From assembly GCA_014773175.1 (NCBI GenBank), contig VXCM01001252.1:124001-188000 (forward strand): DNA of 64,000 nt, in the 5' to 3' direction. A program made the position numbers and the translations under genes. The number at the start of each line of letters is the position of its first letter. Within the stretch, counting starts at the first letter, position 1. Source of the DNA: Lucifuga dentata (taxonomy: Eukaryota > Chordata > Actinopteri > Ophidiiformes > Bythitidae). Shown one piece after another: positions 1-13,300 of this stretch. Below the pieces are notes generated by a model that was not told the origin of the DNA, did no database searches, and saw only the letters and a list, made by a program, of their open reading frames with translations.

Positions 1-159
1 CATACAGCCATATACGTATACGTATATTGTGCATGTGTATGCACACATGCATACACATGCACATCAAAATTTCAAAGCAAATTTTTGCTGTAATGCGTAG
101 GAGAAAGTGCATGTGACACAGTAAAACTCACCTCAGATGTTTCCTCATAATAAAAGCAC

Positions 160-212
160 ACATGCGAGGACACACACAGACACACACACACACACATACA
201 CACACTCCCATA
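160..212. repeat. (CA)n microsatellite
   Basis: CACACA-rich tract in the first MAP4K1 intron of the window, broken by GA and TA units. Confidence 0.8.
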
Positions 213-477
213 CATGCTCACTGATTGGTCATTATAATGTCTCGTGGAAAAGATCAAGTCTTTCCACCGCCCACATTCACACAGCTTGACACACACAATA
301 CGCACCGCTGTATTTATGCAGCAACATATACACACCTTCTTCACAGCCCACAAAAGTCTGAATGTGTTACAGGATCAAATAGGCCCACACACATGCACAC
401 ACATGCATTCACATGTGAATATTCATGCTCATAAACACACACAAATTATCATTCACGGCATTTTTTTTTTCCTTCAG

Positions 478-2228
478 GGTTTTGTTTCTCATGTCTAAGA
501 GTGGCTACCAGCCTCCCAAACTGAAGGACAAGTCCAAATGGTAAATAAAAATAAAATACACCATATTTCACCACAGGAACAAACCAGATCTGCAGTAAAT
601 TCCTACAACATCAGTCAGGCTGTTAGAGTCTGGTTTTCAATAGTTAACAGCATTATTCTGATAGTATTAAGCATGGTGGCATACAGTATTTTCAATACAC
701 AATTCTGTTTCTTCCTGTTTCTTATTTAAATTAGATTATGTCTCTTTGTTGCGCATATGTGACATTGGTATCTTTAAGTGTAATTTAATAAATGTTAACA
801 AGTTATACTGACGAAGTAATTCCTACTGGTTGCTATATAAGTTGATGAAGAACATAAAATTGACTTATACATGTTAAAAGTATGATTACATATTTTTTTA
901 TAAGTGATCTTTCTCTTTCAGTGGTGTGTTGTTATAAAATATAGCCAACTTCTCTCCTATCTGCAGGTCATCTTTGTTTTATAATTTTGTGAAGACCATG
1001 CTGGTGAGGAACCCAAAGAGGAGACCCAGCGCCACCAAGATGCTCTCAGTCAGTAAAACGACTCAAGTCCAGTTTATTTGTACAGCTCAGTATCACAAAA
1101 TAGCTAAAAGCAAAAAAATAGCTTTTAAAATAGCTGAGCTAAAAGCAGAGTGAATATTAGACTTACGTTAATTAGATAGGCAGAAACATGACGGCAGTGG
1201 ACTGCTAATGCTGCTCGGTGTCTGTTGATTAGCAAATTTGCTAACAGTTTAGCCTTAAAGGAGCCGGTTATTTTGCATGCTTGACCCTAATATATTCAAT
1301 TTTCATACATGTAATGTTACTGATCATTTCCCAAGGCATACTACTGGAACTAAAAATGTTTTTCCTACCTTTTGGACCGCCATTGGTTTCAGTGCATTCT
1401 GGTACGCTATTAAAATCAACTTGTTGATTCTTGAAACGTTCTTGGGATAGGTAATCCATCANTTCTGGTACGCTATTAAAATCAACTTGTTGATTCTTGA
1501 AACGTTCTTGGGATAGGTAATCCATCATTGCAAACAAGACGTGTATTTTTGTCGAAGTTATGTAATTTTAGCGTTTAAGTCAATAAAAAGTGCAAACTGA
1601 ATGTATGTCTCCACCGGGAAATATAGTCCCAAAAGAAGACCTGCATTTATGGAAAAATTTAAACGACCGTGACTTCATAAGGCTGTGTAACTATTAGCAG
1701 GAGAAACATGGATTTTTAAGGTGGGTGTATCGCTTGAATATTTGATTTTGAAAGATTAAGAGATTTTGCAAAATATCAGGAAAGCTGAAATACGGTTTTA
1801 TCCTTTGGGAAATTATTGTCAGTAACGTAATATGTATGAAAATTGAATATATTAGGCTCAAACATGCAAAATGGCCAATATGGTCCTTTAACAGCTTTAT
1901 AAGGCAATAATGTCAGTCAGCTTGTTTCGAAGTTTTTTTTTTTGCCACCTAGCACTGGCAAAGACTTTATCTCAGCATCACTCTAATTTTAGAAACATTA
2001 CACTTCAGTCTGTATTGACAAAAGTATTCAACCCTATTGTCTGCTCTGGTTTCTGCTGCTCTGTAGTGATTCGTCTGCTCTCGTCTGTTTTTCGTCCTGT
2101 CCTCCCTGCAGAATGCGTTTGTGACCCAGCAGGGTCTGAACCAGGAACTGACCCTGGATCTGCTGGAGAAGTTTCGACACCCAGAGAAACTGAAGACCTG
2201 CATAGCAGCGGATGAAGATGAGATGGAG
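478..2228 (+). CDS. map4k1: MAP4K1 kinase-domain C-lobe exons
   Basis: Three exons (478-540, 967-1048, 2112-2228) encode the end of the protein kinase domain: [13 protein letters not shown], then a tryptophan split across the intron (TG|G), then [12 protein letters not shown], the RPSA-type sequence that closes subdomain XI in GCK-family kinases. The next exon reads [11 protein letters not shown] and ends in an acidic EDEME stretch that leaves the domain. The catalytic and activation loops are not in the window, so activity cannot be judged here. Confidence 0.9.
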
Positions 2229-5200
2229 GTCTTACTATATTTTGAGTGTTATATTTAGATCCACTTAGATGGAGTTTATGGAGCTTCAGGAGTTCTGGAG
2301 TTGAGTTATAACATACAATACAGAGAAGATCTTAAGGTCTTCTTTGGGAAAACTCATCTCACCTTTTTATGTAACAGTTTAATTTCTGTTGTACTTGTGA
2401 AAAAGTACATTTCACATGATATAATAATTTACACTAAGCTTTAAAATACAAATTTTAACCAAGTCCATGTCAAGATCTCTACACCCATCTCATTTTCTGT
2501 CCTCTTCTTTTCGAAATAATAATAATAATAAAAATTTCCTGCTGTTTAAGGTGGTGGTCCCTGGACCTTTAAGCAGGATCCAGTCAATCAACAAACACAA
2601 GACAGCGAGGACCAACTCTGGCATAAGCTGTAAGAGAACACACTATTCATACGTGTTAACTATGAGTTATATTTATGAAAAAGGACTTTTGAATATGTGT
2701 TACTTTGAGGCACCACGGGGTAAAAATGCTGATTTTTGGCTTTGAGATATGATAATATTTTGTTTCTCTGTTTCTCAAGATTCACAAAGGAGCAATTTAC
2801 AACAGCTAAAGGTTAATTTGTGTTTTTCCTGTCAAATTTGCCATTTACAAAATTTGCTTAAAACATTTTCTACATAATGCATTCTCAGTTACATTTCTGA
2901 TAAAGTGAAATTGCTCCACAACTACATTTACATGAAATGCATCAGCAATGGCCAACTATTACATCTGTAAAGAACATATCAAACTAATAGCCTTAGCAAA
3001 ATATATATGGCCTAGTAGAATACGCTGTTTATCAATATTCTGACAAAATGTTCATATCGAACGTCTCTGAACATATAAAATAGGCAGTGACATCATTTTC
3101 TGGGATACATTTATATTGAAAACGTAATGAGTTATAACACATCTTGAGAAATTTTTTCTGTCAACGTTTTTAAAAATTTTTTTCCCATATAGAATCCATT
3201 CAAATGAACTAAATAAAGCAGGATTTAGCGGTTAAAGTCAGGGGAAGATCGTAGCCATAAAATTAAGTTATGGCTCATTTTCAGATGTAAAACTGCTGTC
3301 ATGTGTTAAATCTTTTATTTGTGTTTGCTCAGTGAAACAGATCTACACTCAGAGGCCTGAGAAGAAAGACTCACCAGACTCAACGGTGAGTTTATGAGAC
3401 ATTTAATGGTAGTTAAATTTTGATTAATGATTTAATTGATTTTATTGGGATCTAAATCTTTTCCAGTTTGTATTTAGTGTTATTATTTCACAAATTCAGC
3501 AATAATTCACAGTATGTTCACTGTTAAAACCCATGAACTAAGTAAGTAAAGTTTATTTGTATGGCATCTTTCAAGAGCAAAGGTCACAAAGTGCTTCACA
3601 GTACAAAACATGCAGCTATAAAATACATAAAAATGAAAACAGCACGCACCCCAAGAAATATACAAATAAATAAAATATACAACAGAAACAAGCTACCCAA
3701 AAGCTAGTTTAAAAAGNCCAAGAAATATACAAATAAATAAAATATACAACAGAAACAAGCTACCCAAAAGCTAGTTTAAAAAGCTGGGTCTTAAGCTGCT
3801 TTTTAAAAAAGTCCATTGATCTCAAGCTTGGTGGGAGAAAGTTCCAGAGTGTAGGAGCCGTGACCTCAAAGGCTCTGTCACCTTTAGTTTTGAGCCTTGA
3901 ACGAGGAATGACCAGCAGACCCTGCTCAGAGGATCTGAGAGTCCTGCCTGGAATATGGGGCTGTATGAGTTTCAAAATGTAGGTCGGTGTTTGGCCATGC
4001 AGAGCTCTGAAAGTTAAAACCAAAATCTTAAATTGGACCCTAAATCTAATGGGAAGCCAGTGCAAGGAAATATTAATGGTGTGACGTGGGACTACTTAGA
4101 GGGTTTAGTCAGAAGCTTTGCAGCAGCATTCTGAATAATGAGGTTTTACTGAGCAGGTAAAAAGAAAGTTGCAATAGTCCAAACGGGAAGAAACAAATGC
4201 ATGAACGATGGTTTCCAATTCCAATGGAACTGAGTTTAGCTATATTTCTTAGGTGATAAAAACAAGAACAAGTCAGATTTCTGACATGAGCATCCAAAGC
4301 CAAAGCCTGATCAAAAGTTCCTCCCAAATTTCTAATAGTGGGTTTAATAAATAATGACAGTGAACCAAGGTTATCCAATACCTTAAGAACCAAACTATCT
4401 GGGGTACATATAAGGACTTCAGCTTGTCCTTATTGAGTACAACTGAATATCATCTGCAAAGCAGTGGTAGGAAACATCCTTAAAAGATATCATAATCTGC
4501 TGAAGCAGAAGCATGTATAAAACAAATAATATAGGATCCAGGATAGAGCCCTGGAGCAAATAAACAAATAAATGTAGTGGTTCTTATGAACAATAAGGTT
4601 GGATTCTTACATTATATTACAATTTAATAGTGCTGATGAAACGTTACGTGTTTGCTGTAGTTAAAGGTTGCAGTAGGATCAACCAGCAGGAGGAAGAGTC
4701 CAGTAAGGTAAGAGTAACAGCCAATCATAGACTAAAACTCTAAAACACTCTGTAATAGTATACTTAAAGTCTGATAATTAAATCATTATTCACAATAAAA
4801 TAATCTCTCTTTCAGGGACCAGGACACAGACTCAGATGACGACTATGACGATGTGGATATGTAAGGATGTAAACAAGCAATTTCACAAAATATGGTTTAC
4901 ACGTTTTCAAAAATAGTGTAGTAGTATAAACTGTTATGTTTCAGAATCATTGCTCATCATATGAACATTTCCCAATTTAATAAGCAGCAAGAGATCAAAA
5001 TATCAGCAGATATTTTAACAGACTGAATTGACAGTTTTCTCTTTTGTCCCTCTCAGACCGACGATACACACCAACAGGTCAGCTGTGTGAACACAAACTG
5101 CTCCTCCTCCTCTTTGTTAATCTATATTTACACCATGAACACAACACCACTAAACTGCCATTGTCTCTCAACAGTCTCGTGTTGCCAGCTGACGATGTCC

Positions 5201-7332
5201 CACCTCCTCTTCCCCCAAAGGTGAATATTGAGACGATGGGAATATTCCTTTAAAAGACCATACCGATGATTTTGCATGTCTACACCCAATAAATTCTACT
5301 CATATACATGTTATATGACAGCCAACCATTTTACAAAACTTAAAACCATATTTTAGTTTTCCGGTTATTTTGCCAAATCCGCTAATCTTTCAAAATAAAA
5401 TGTTTGGGTGATGCGCCAATTTTAAAATTCAATGTGTCACCTGCTAACATGTACATCCAAATGTAAAAGGCATGGCCATTTTTTGTTTGTTTTATTTGTA
5501 TTTAAATTTCTCATTAAAAGCAGTCTCCTCCTGGGACGATATTTCCTGGTGGAGACATACATTTTCTTCCATGCAGCTCCATGTTGGACCAGTTAAGTAA
5601 CTTTGGCAAAAAATAACAATGATGTTTGGTTTGCTGTTATGGATTATCTATATCAAGCATGTTTCAAGTACTCTACAAGTTGATTTTTATAGCTTTATGT
5701 ATGGCTGTCTGGAAGGTAGGAAAGAAAAATCTAAAATGTACTGCTCCAGTAGTATGTTTGTATACATGGGGTGTACATATTGTGTTCCAACATGCAAAAT
5801 CACCAGTATGGTCCTTTAACTTGCACTGGACAAAAGATTAAGCAGAATGCACGAGAAGACAGGCAACATTCAGCACATTAAACACACTGTTAACCGTGTA
5901 ATGTGTTTGTGTGTGTGCAGCCAAAGGCCCGGACCAGCTCAGAGGAGAGCATGGCGGGGGAAGAGGATCGGGCGAAGAAGCCCTTCTCTCTGTACGCCCC
6001 CTCGCCTCTCATCAGAACCTGCAGTGGGCCAAACGCCCAACGTCCAACCAAATTGCAATCCATGAGACATTCAGGTCTGCTGCCTCGCCTGTTTGCTGTA
6101 TTTAAACAGGAACTCACAACAGGAAGGGGTCATAGGCCTGATGAGTGTCGGAATGAGATGCAAATATACACAATACAGCTGAGAACTTTAGCTTATTGTT
6201 TGTTTTATATAACATTTACAGTGTGTTACTATAGCAGTTCAACGTGTTTTATTTAATGTGTGTGTTTGTGTGCATGCATGCTACAGATCCTGCATTGTTA
6301 CCCGTAAAGTTAAATGACAACCCAGCAGACCTTCCTCCAGAACTCCCACCTAAAACACGCAGACAACAACCATCTGCTAAGGTAAAATCAGAAAGGGGAA
6401 AATCTGCACAAATCCACTCCATGGGAGGAAAAATACCTTTTAAATTCTGTTTTTATATTTACAAAATATGGATAAATACTCTGATTCAGCACAGGTGTAA
6501 CGGTTATGGTTTAGCTGCCATTTAATTTCAGAAAATGGAAGAAAATGGGCTGAGTGTTTTTCCATTTCCTCTGTGATTATCCACATCTTTTTCCCGCTTC
6601 GTAATGCATTTTGACGTGCTAAACCAAAAGCTTTTTGTTTTAATTCCCAGGGTCCTGCTGAGTATGCCAGCCCTGTCATGAAGAAACCTCAAGTGAGTTT
6701 CTCTTTCTTTTGTAAGAAGATCTGTTCCTTCCATGGAATTCTCCTGCTGAATGTCTGAGATGATTTTGCTGTGTTTGATGTGTGTAAATTCTCCATATTA
6801 TCTATTATCTATCTATATCTATTATCTATTACATATTATCTATTATCATACTACATATTATCTATTATCTATCTATATCTATTAATTTTTTTGTCGTATA
6901 TTTTTATTTAACTGGTCCAACACGGAGCTGCACAGAAGAAAACGTATGTCTCCGTCAGGGAATATAGTCCCAGGAGAAATTAAAAATCCGTCCTTTCTAA
7001 ATTCAGATGTATGTTTTGAAAAACATAAGTAACATGTATGTGGGTAATTTATTGGACTTAAACCTGCAAAATCACCGGTATGGTCCTTTGAATTGTTTCA
7101 GGCTTGCTTTAAGAAGATCTTCCACGGCTGTCCTCTCAAAATAAACTGTTCCACAACTTGGGAAAACCCAACGACAAAAGGTATCAGCAAATAAAAAAGT
7201 AAAGTCAAAAAAGTCAAAGTCACTGTTTATCTTCTTATCATGATACTGTTTCATCTGTGTGACCAGTCTCTCTCTCTCTCTCTCTCTCAGATCTGCTTCT
7301 GCTCCTGGGGGCAGAGGAGGGCATCTACACCN

Positions 7333-7363
<31 letters not shown>

Positions 7364-10300
7364 ATCTGCTTCTGCTCCTGGGGGCAGAGGAGGGCATCTA
7401 CACCCTCAACCTCAACAGCTCGGAGGCCACCATGGAGCTGGTAGGACTTCTAGCTAATTAACTGCAGAGTTTTCTAAATGTTGAGTTTGTTTGTTTGAAA
7501 GTGAATCAACCCTCCATGGTCCCAGTTTGCTTTTCTTTGAATTTGGCACCTAAAACTGTGCACTGAAACAAACAGACAAAAAAAAACAAAAACAAAAAAA
7601 AAACACTTTACAAGACAGGACGATAAATTTTGGCTTGCATAAATCTGGACATTTTTGCCAATAAACAAGCAACAAAGAATGACCTCAATCAAAATGGATC
7701 ACATGACAAGTGCAGAGACATTTTCTGGAATCAAATAAATAGCAATTCTCAAACCATCTTTTTCTTCTTTTGTTACATTTTTTTCACCAAATTTTCCCTG
7801 ATTTGTTTAGACTTATTTTTATTTTCTGGAATTTTCTAAAATAAAGCAGAAAATCCAGAACTCTGTACAATCAATAATTATTATTCACAGTGTTAAAAGT
7901 TTTAACATCAAGAGTTGGCATAAATTTGCCACCATTTGTCATCCTGTCTTGTGAAGGATTTCTCGTTCTGCTGCTTTTCAGGTGACAAATGAAAACACAA
8001 GTCAATGAGTAAAAGTAAAATCACAAAAATCCCTTCAGACTGCAGAGGGTTAAAATAGAAGGAAAAAAAAATATATATATATATACACACACATATAAAA
8101 TTCAGGTAATTTGTTTGTTATAGTGGCCAAGCTTTTATCCCACTAGTTCTTATCATGCAAGGTCAAGAGCCTCTAAAATCTGTTTGCTGTTTAAAAAGTT
8201 CATAAATGAATAAATAAAAAGATGAATGGATGTTCTCTGTCTTTCAGCTGTATCCTGGGAAGTGTACGTGGGTTTACACCATTAGCAACATCCTCATGTC
8301 TGTATCAGGTAACGTTTTAAATTCAGATGTGGATCCTCATGCAGTTATGCTGTTTGATTCCCGGGGAGCTTAGTGAAGAAAGATTTTATGCTTTGCTCTC
8401 TCGCTGGAGTTTAAAGAACAAATCAGAGAGTTTCTAAATAGCAATCTTTGCTGCTTCACATGGTGAAATTGTTTGCCACCGCCTCATCTGTTTTTCTTTC
8501 TCAGGACACTTTGGAGCGTGTTATTTTGCTTACACCACAGGCTGAGTCTGGCTTCTTATTTGAATTTTCTGATCCACCTTAAAAGAGACATAACTCAGTG
8601 TAGTCTGTTTACCCATAGTTACAATAGGTCTATTTTACCAGCCACTATTAAAGGACTATACCTGGGATTTTGCATGTTTAAGCCACAATAAATATTACCC
8701 ACATACACGTTCTGCTACTGCCAACCATTTTCCAATGGCTGGCAGTAGCAGAACGTGTATGTTTTTTCCAAAACATAAAACCATATTTTAGTTTTCCTGT
8801 TATTTTGCCAAATCCACTAATTTTTCAAAATCAGGTGATACAGCCGCCTTAAATTTCAGTGTTTTGCCTTCTGACACATCACTGCTTCAATTGGTGGTGT
8901 AGCATCCACCACAAATTGGTGGAAATGCAGGCTGGTTCGCTAGATGGCATCTTGGTTCCACGGATACTGTACAGAACCAGTTTGAGAGCCAGAACTTTTT
9001 TTTTTTTTTTTTTTTTTTTGTGGAAAAGCACCAGCATCAAACTTGGAGAATAATCTGATTGTGTGTGTGCAGGTAAATCATCACAGCTTCACTCTCATTC
9101 ACTGAACCAGTTGTATGAACAAGCTCGGAAAGAACAGAGGATGGTTGCCTTGCCAACATCCAAACTGTTACCTAGGTAACGCTGGACTCTGTATAGTTCA
9201 TTCTGCTCAGTTTAAATCATTTGAAGAGTTTTTCAAACTTAACCACATCTGCTCATGTCAGTCACATATTCAGTAAAAACTATGATTCATTTTGTCTTCA
9301 GGAAAAATGCAGTGACGAGTAAAATACCCGATACCAAAGGCTGCAAGACCTGCTCAGCTGGTGAGACAAAATACTGCAGAATTTTTATTCTGTGTATGCA
9401 TGTGTGTGTGTGTAATCCCTCTTTCTCTCAGTCCTGGTTGTGAAGTGTTTCTGTCCAGCATTGCAGCTCTGAAGCTTTTTTTTTTTTTTTTTTTTNTTTT
9501 TTTTTTTTTTTTTTGTCGTGTCCACTGCAGCAGGAAACATGATGCGAGGTTGTGTGTTCCTGTGCTGCGCTCTGGAGTCCAGCGTGGTCCTGCTTCAGTG
9601 GTATGAGCCCATGCACAAGTTCATGCTCATTAAGGTATGTGTTTAATAAAGCCCTGCAATATTAAAATATATATATATGTCCAGCAAGAAAGTCCTGGCT
9701 TTCAACACAACATGGTCTTTCTGAGGGGATCGTGCATGTTGTCCTCATGTCCAAAGTCATGCAGGTTAGGTGAATATGCCACCCAGTAAAACTGTGATAA
9801 CAGATTTCAGGGTGAATGAAAAACCATAAATGTAAAACTGTGCATATGGAATAAAAACAAACAAAAAGTGTGTGCAGTTTGAGATAATGTACGTTCTGAT
9901 TCAGTGTGTTAACATATCACAAAATCTATCATTTTTGCTGCATGTCTGGATTTCAGATTTTGCTGTTCTGTAATTATGTTGCAACACTGACATCAGCTCT
10001 AATAAAAAAAAAAGACTGCTGGAAGGGAAATAAAGCATTTTATGGTGTCTATAAAATTTATGAGATAGTTTGAGATCTTTGCCAATAAAATGGTTTTATC
10101 TTAAACATAACCATTTTAGAGAGCTTCAGAGCTGCAATGCTCGAGGGAAACACTTCACAACCAGGACTGAGAGAAAGAGGGATTACATGCACATACATGC
10201 ATACACAGGATAAAAATTCTGCAGTGTTTTGAGACAGACTCATTGATGTCTTCAGTTATAGACAGGGTTGGCCGCCTAAAGCCCTGGACATTCCTGGAGG

Positions 10301-13300
10301 CCCCTAAAGCTTTTTCCTCGAGTCTCTTCCCATTCACTGGTTCTTTTTATGCCAATAAATATAATAATAAACTGTTGACCAAGTTTAAATCAAGAAAAAT
10401 CATGCTTACATTAAGACCGACCCAAAGTGTAGACCATCCTGTAGCTTAAAGAGACCTTTAAGGTTTAAGTTGCTGAAGATGAGATGAAAACAGCAACTTC
10501 CTCCCCAAAAACACCTAAAAGGAGTTAAAGCTCCTGACTTGCATCATCATTATTTTCTCCTCTACGTTTGCAGAATTTTGACTTCCCCCTGCCGAACCCC
10601 CTGCGGGTGTTTGAGATGCTGGTGCACCCTCAGCATGAGTACCCGCTGGTCTGTATCGGGGTGTCCCGGGGGCCCAGCCCGAACCAGCCAATCAGTGTAG
10701 ACTGCATCAACCTCAACTCCAACACTTCCTGGTTCACCAACACCAGCCCCGGTAGGTGGATGCTGCATCATTAGTTCTATAATAAAGATAGATAGATAGA
10801 TAGATACTGTACGTACACAAATAAAGCTCTGTGTGTGTATGTTTGTGTGTGTGTTTCTACAGAGAAACCTTGCCCTGACGTGGTACTGGTGAACCAGCTG
10901 GACAGCAGCTCACTGCTGGTCCTGGTAGAGAGTAAGTTAAACAGATTTATTTTAACATTTGTTCACTAAACTTCAGGTTTCAGGTCATTATATTAATCAT
11001 CATCTAGCATATTAGAAATAATAACAACAAGCCTGTCATGATGATGTTATTACAGTTTTTATTATAATATCACTAGCTGGAATTTTCAGCTATGAAGACA
11101 CAACTAAAAATACTTTGTGACCTTGATATTAAAGGACCATATTGGTGATTTTTCACGTTCAAGTCCAATACATACTACTTGCACACATGTTATATTACTA
11201 ACAACCATTCTCCAAAATATAAAACCATGTTTTAGTTTTCCTGTTATTTTTCCAAACTCTGTAATCTTTCAAAATCAAATGTTCAGGTGATACAGCTGCC
11301 TTAAAATTCAATATTTCACCTCCTAACATGTACATCTTATTGTAGAAAGCAAGATGTTTTTAATTTCATATTATAAGGCATCTTCTCCTGGGACTATATT
11401 CCCTGGTGGAGACATACATTTTCTTCTGTGCAGCGCCATGTTGGAACTGGTTAAAGTAAGTAAAAAACATAAAAATTAGAATGATGTTTGGTTTGCTGTG
11501 ATGGATTACTTACCTCAAAGACATTTCAAGTCTCTACAAATTGATTTTAAGAGCATACTGGAATTAACTGAAACCAATGGCAGTCTGGAAGGTAGGAAAA
11601 ACATTTCTAAAATTTACTGCTCCAGTAGTGTATTTTGGGAAATGGTTGACAGCAGTAGCAGCTGGTGATGAAAGTTTTTTTTTTTTTTTTTTTTTTTTNG
11701 GGGGGGGGGGGTATATGGACAAAGTCTTCTATCCTGCTATAGGTCATTTCATATCTCTATATATCACGACATAGCATGTTTCCTGGTAATTTAGTAAATA
11801 AATAGTCTGTATGAAATAACCAAATTAAATACTTGACAAATGAAAAGTACTGAGTATTTTCTCATTTAATTAAGAACTTAAGAGCAAAATGAACATAACT
11901 GTTTCAACTGAAATTATAGAGAAAAAAATAAACATCTTCAGTTATACACTGACTATGTTTACATGCATGCACAGAAATAGAGTGATCAGCTGAATTAAAT
12001 CCTGCTCACTGCGGTTGGAAAATACTACTCACAATTTATTTTAACCAACATTTGGGTCCTAAATGGACCTTTACTCACATTATTCTCCATCATTATTATG
12101 TCACAGGGGTCCTTTGACCTCTGACCTCAAGCTATCTGGATGAAAATGGGTTCTTTGGGTACCCACGAGTCTCCTCTTTGCAGACACTTTATGCTAATCC
12201 CATAGTTTTTCTCATGCAGTACAAATGTGTTATTTTCACCTATTGTATTTGAATATTTCTGCATACTGGGGTCCACAAACAATTGTATAAATTGGGTTTG
12301 AATGGAAAGCTGAGACTCTTGTGGATTCAATGAGTCCAACTGTATTCATGTGTGATGATTTTAGTCTTTATAGTAGCCATTTCTTTGTTTTTTGAAACCT
12401 GACCTCCCTGTATAAAATGAGCTGCTGTGACCTCTAGGATCATCACAGGCTGCTGCTCTTTCAACGCGTCATCAACGAAGGCAGCAAAATCCACCAACCC
12501 ACGGAATATCCCGGCTTGTCGGAGCTCTCGCTCTCATCGTAGCCCCGCAAAGCCAACTCGAAGGCTCCACAAAATTTCACATAATCTATTATTCTGGACA
12601 TGTGTAGATTTTCTGTGACCTCTTCGTTGTGCCTTCTAATGCCAATCCTGTAGCCTTCATCTAGCTGTTCAGCGATGCTTAGCCTGCCAAAAAACTGTAG
12701 CTTCATGCAATTTTCTAGATGGCTGCGGCTACTTTGCATTTTTCAGACAGGTGTTTTAGGTCTCGTACACACGTCGTCGTCCACAACGCTTCTGTGCGAC
12801 ACTCTGAAACAGCAAACAAGCAAAGTAAAAAAGGGCATTACTCACACCGCGTCCCGTTAGCCAGCTCCGTTTGTCCTAACAGCAGCGGGAGAAGCCCCGG
12901 TGTTAGCTCGTCCTCATCNTCCCGTTAGCCAGCTCCGTTTGTCCTAACAGCAGCGGGAGAAGCCCCGGTGTTAGCTCGTCCTCATCACTTATCTGCTGCT
13001 GAATTTTTAAGTCAGGTGGTCCGGTCCAAGCTCCTTAATCCTCTTCTTTTCTTCCAGTGAAAGCCTTGAAAAAGCTGCTTTTGTGAAGAAAGCACCGAAT
13101 TTACTTTTACCGCGGTTCCACTTGAAGTTGCCATGTCTCAAAAACACAAACTTGCTAGCTAGCTACCGAAGGAGAAAAAGGACGGACGGCCGCGTATATG
13201 GAGTTGTATGCGAGTGTAAACCGGAAAGACAGCGTCTATAATGTTTCCAATCACGTTCCAAATTTCACATCCAATCACATCAAATCTCACATCACATCCA

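Noticed and set aside
160..440. CRISPR-like or satellite array of CACA words
   Set aside because: There are no regular spacers; this is an imperfect microsatellite in an intron of a vertebrate gene.
3760..4393. Minus-strand coding gene
   Set aside because: The two ORFs are pieces of an L2 reverse transcriptase with frameshifts, not a host gene.
7291..7331. Apparent duplicate MAP4K1 exon start
   Set aside because: It repeats the first 41 bases of exon 7364-7440 and its (CT)n acceptor immediately before an N. This matches the assembly-duplicate pattern and is not a second exon.
12461..12739. Possible host gene inside the MAP4K1 intron
   Set aside because: The motif is a hAT transposase fragment lying between target-site duplications.
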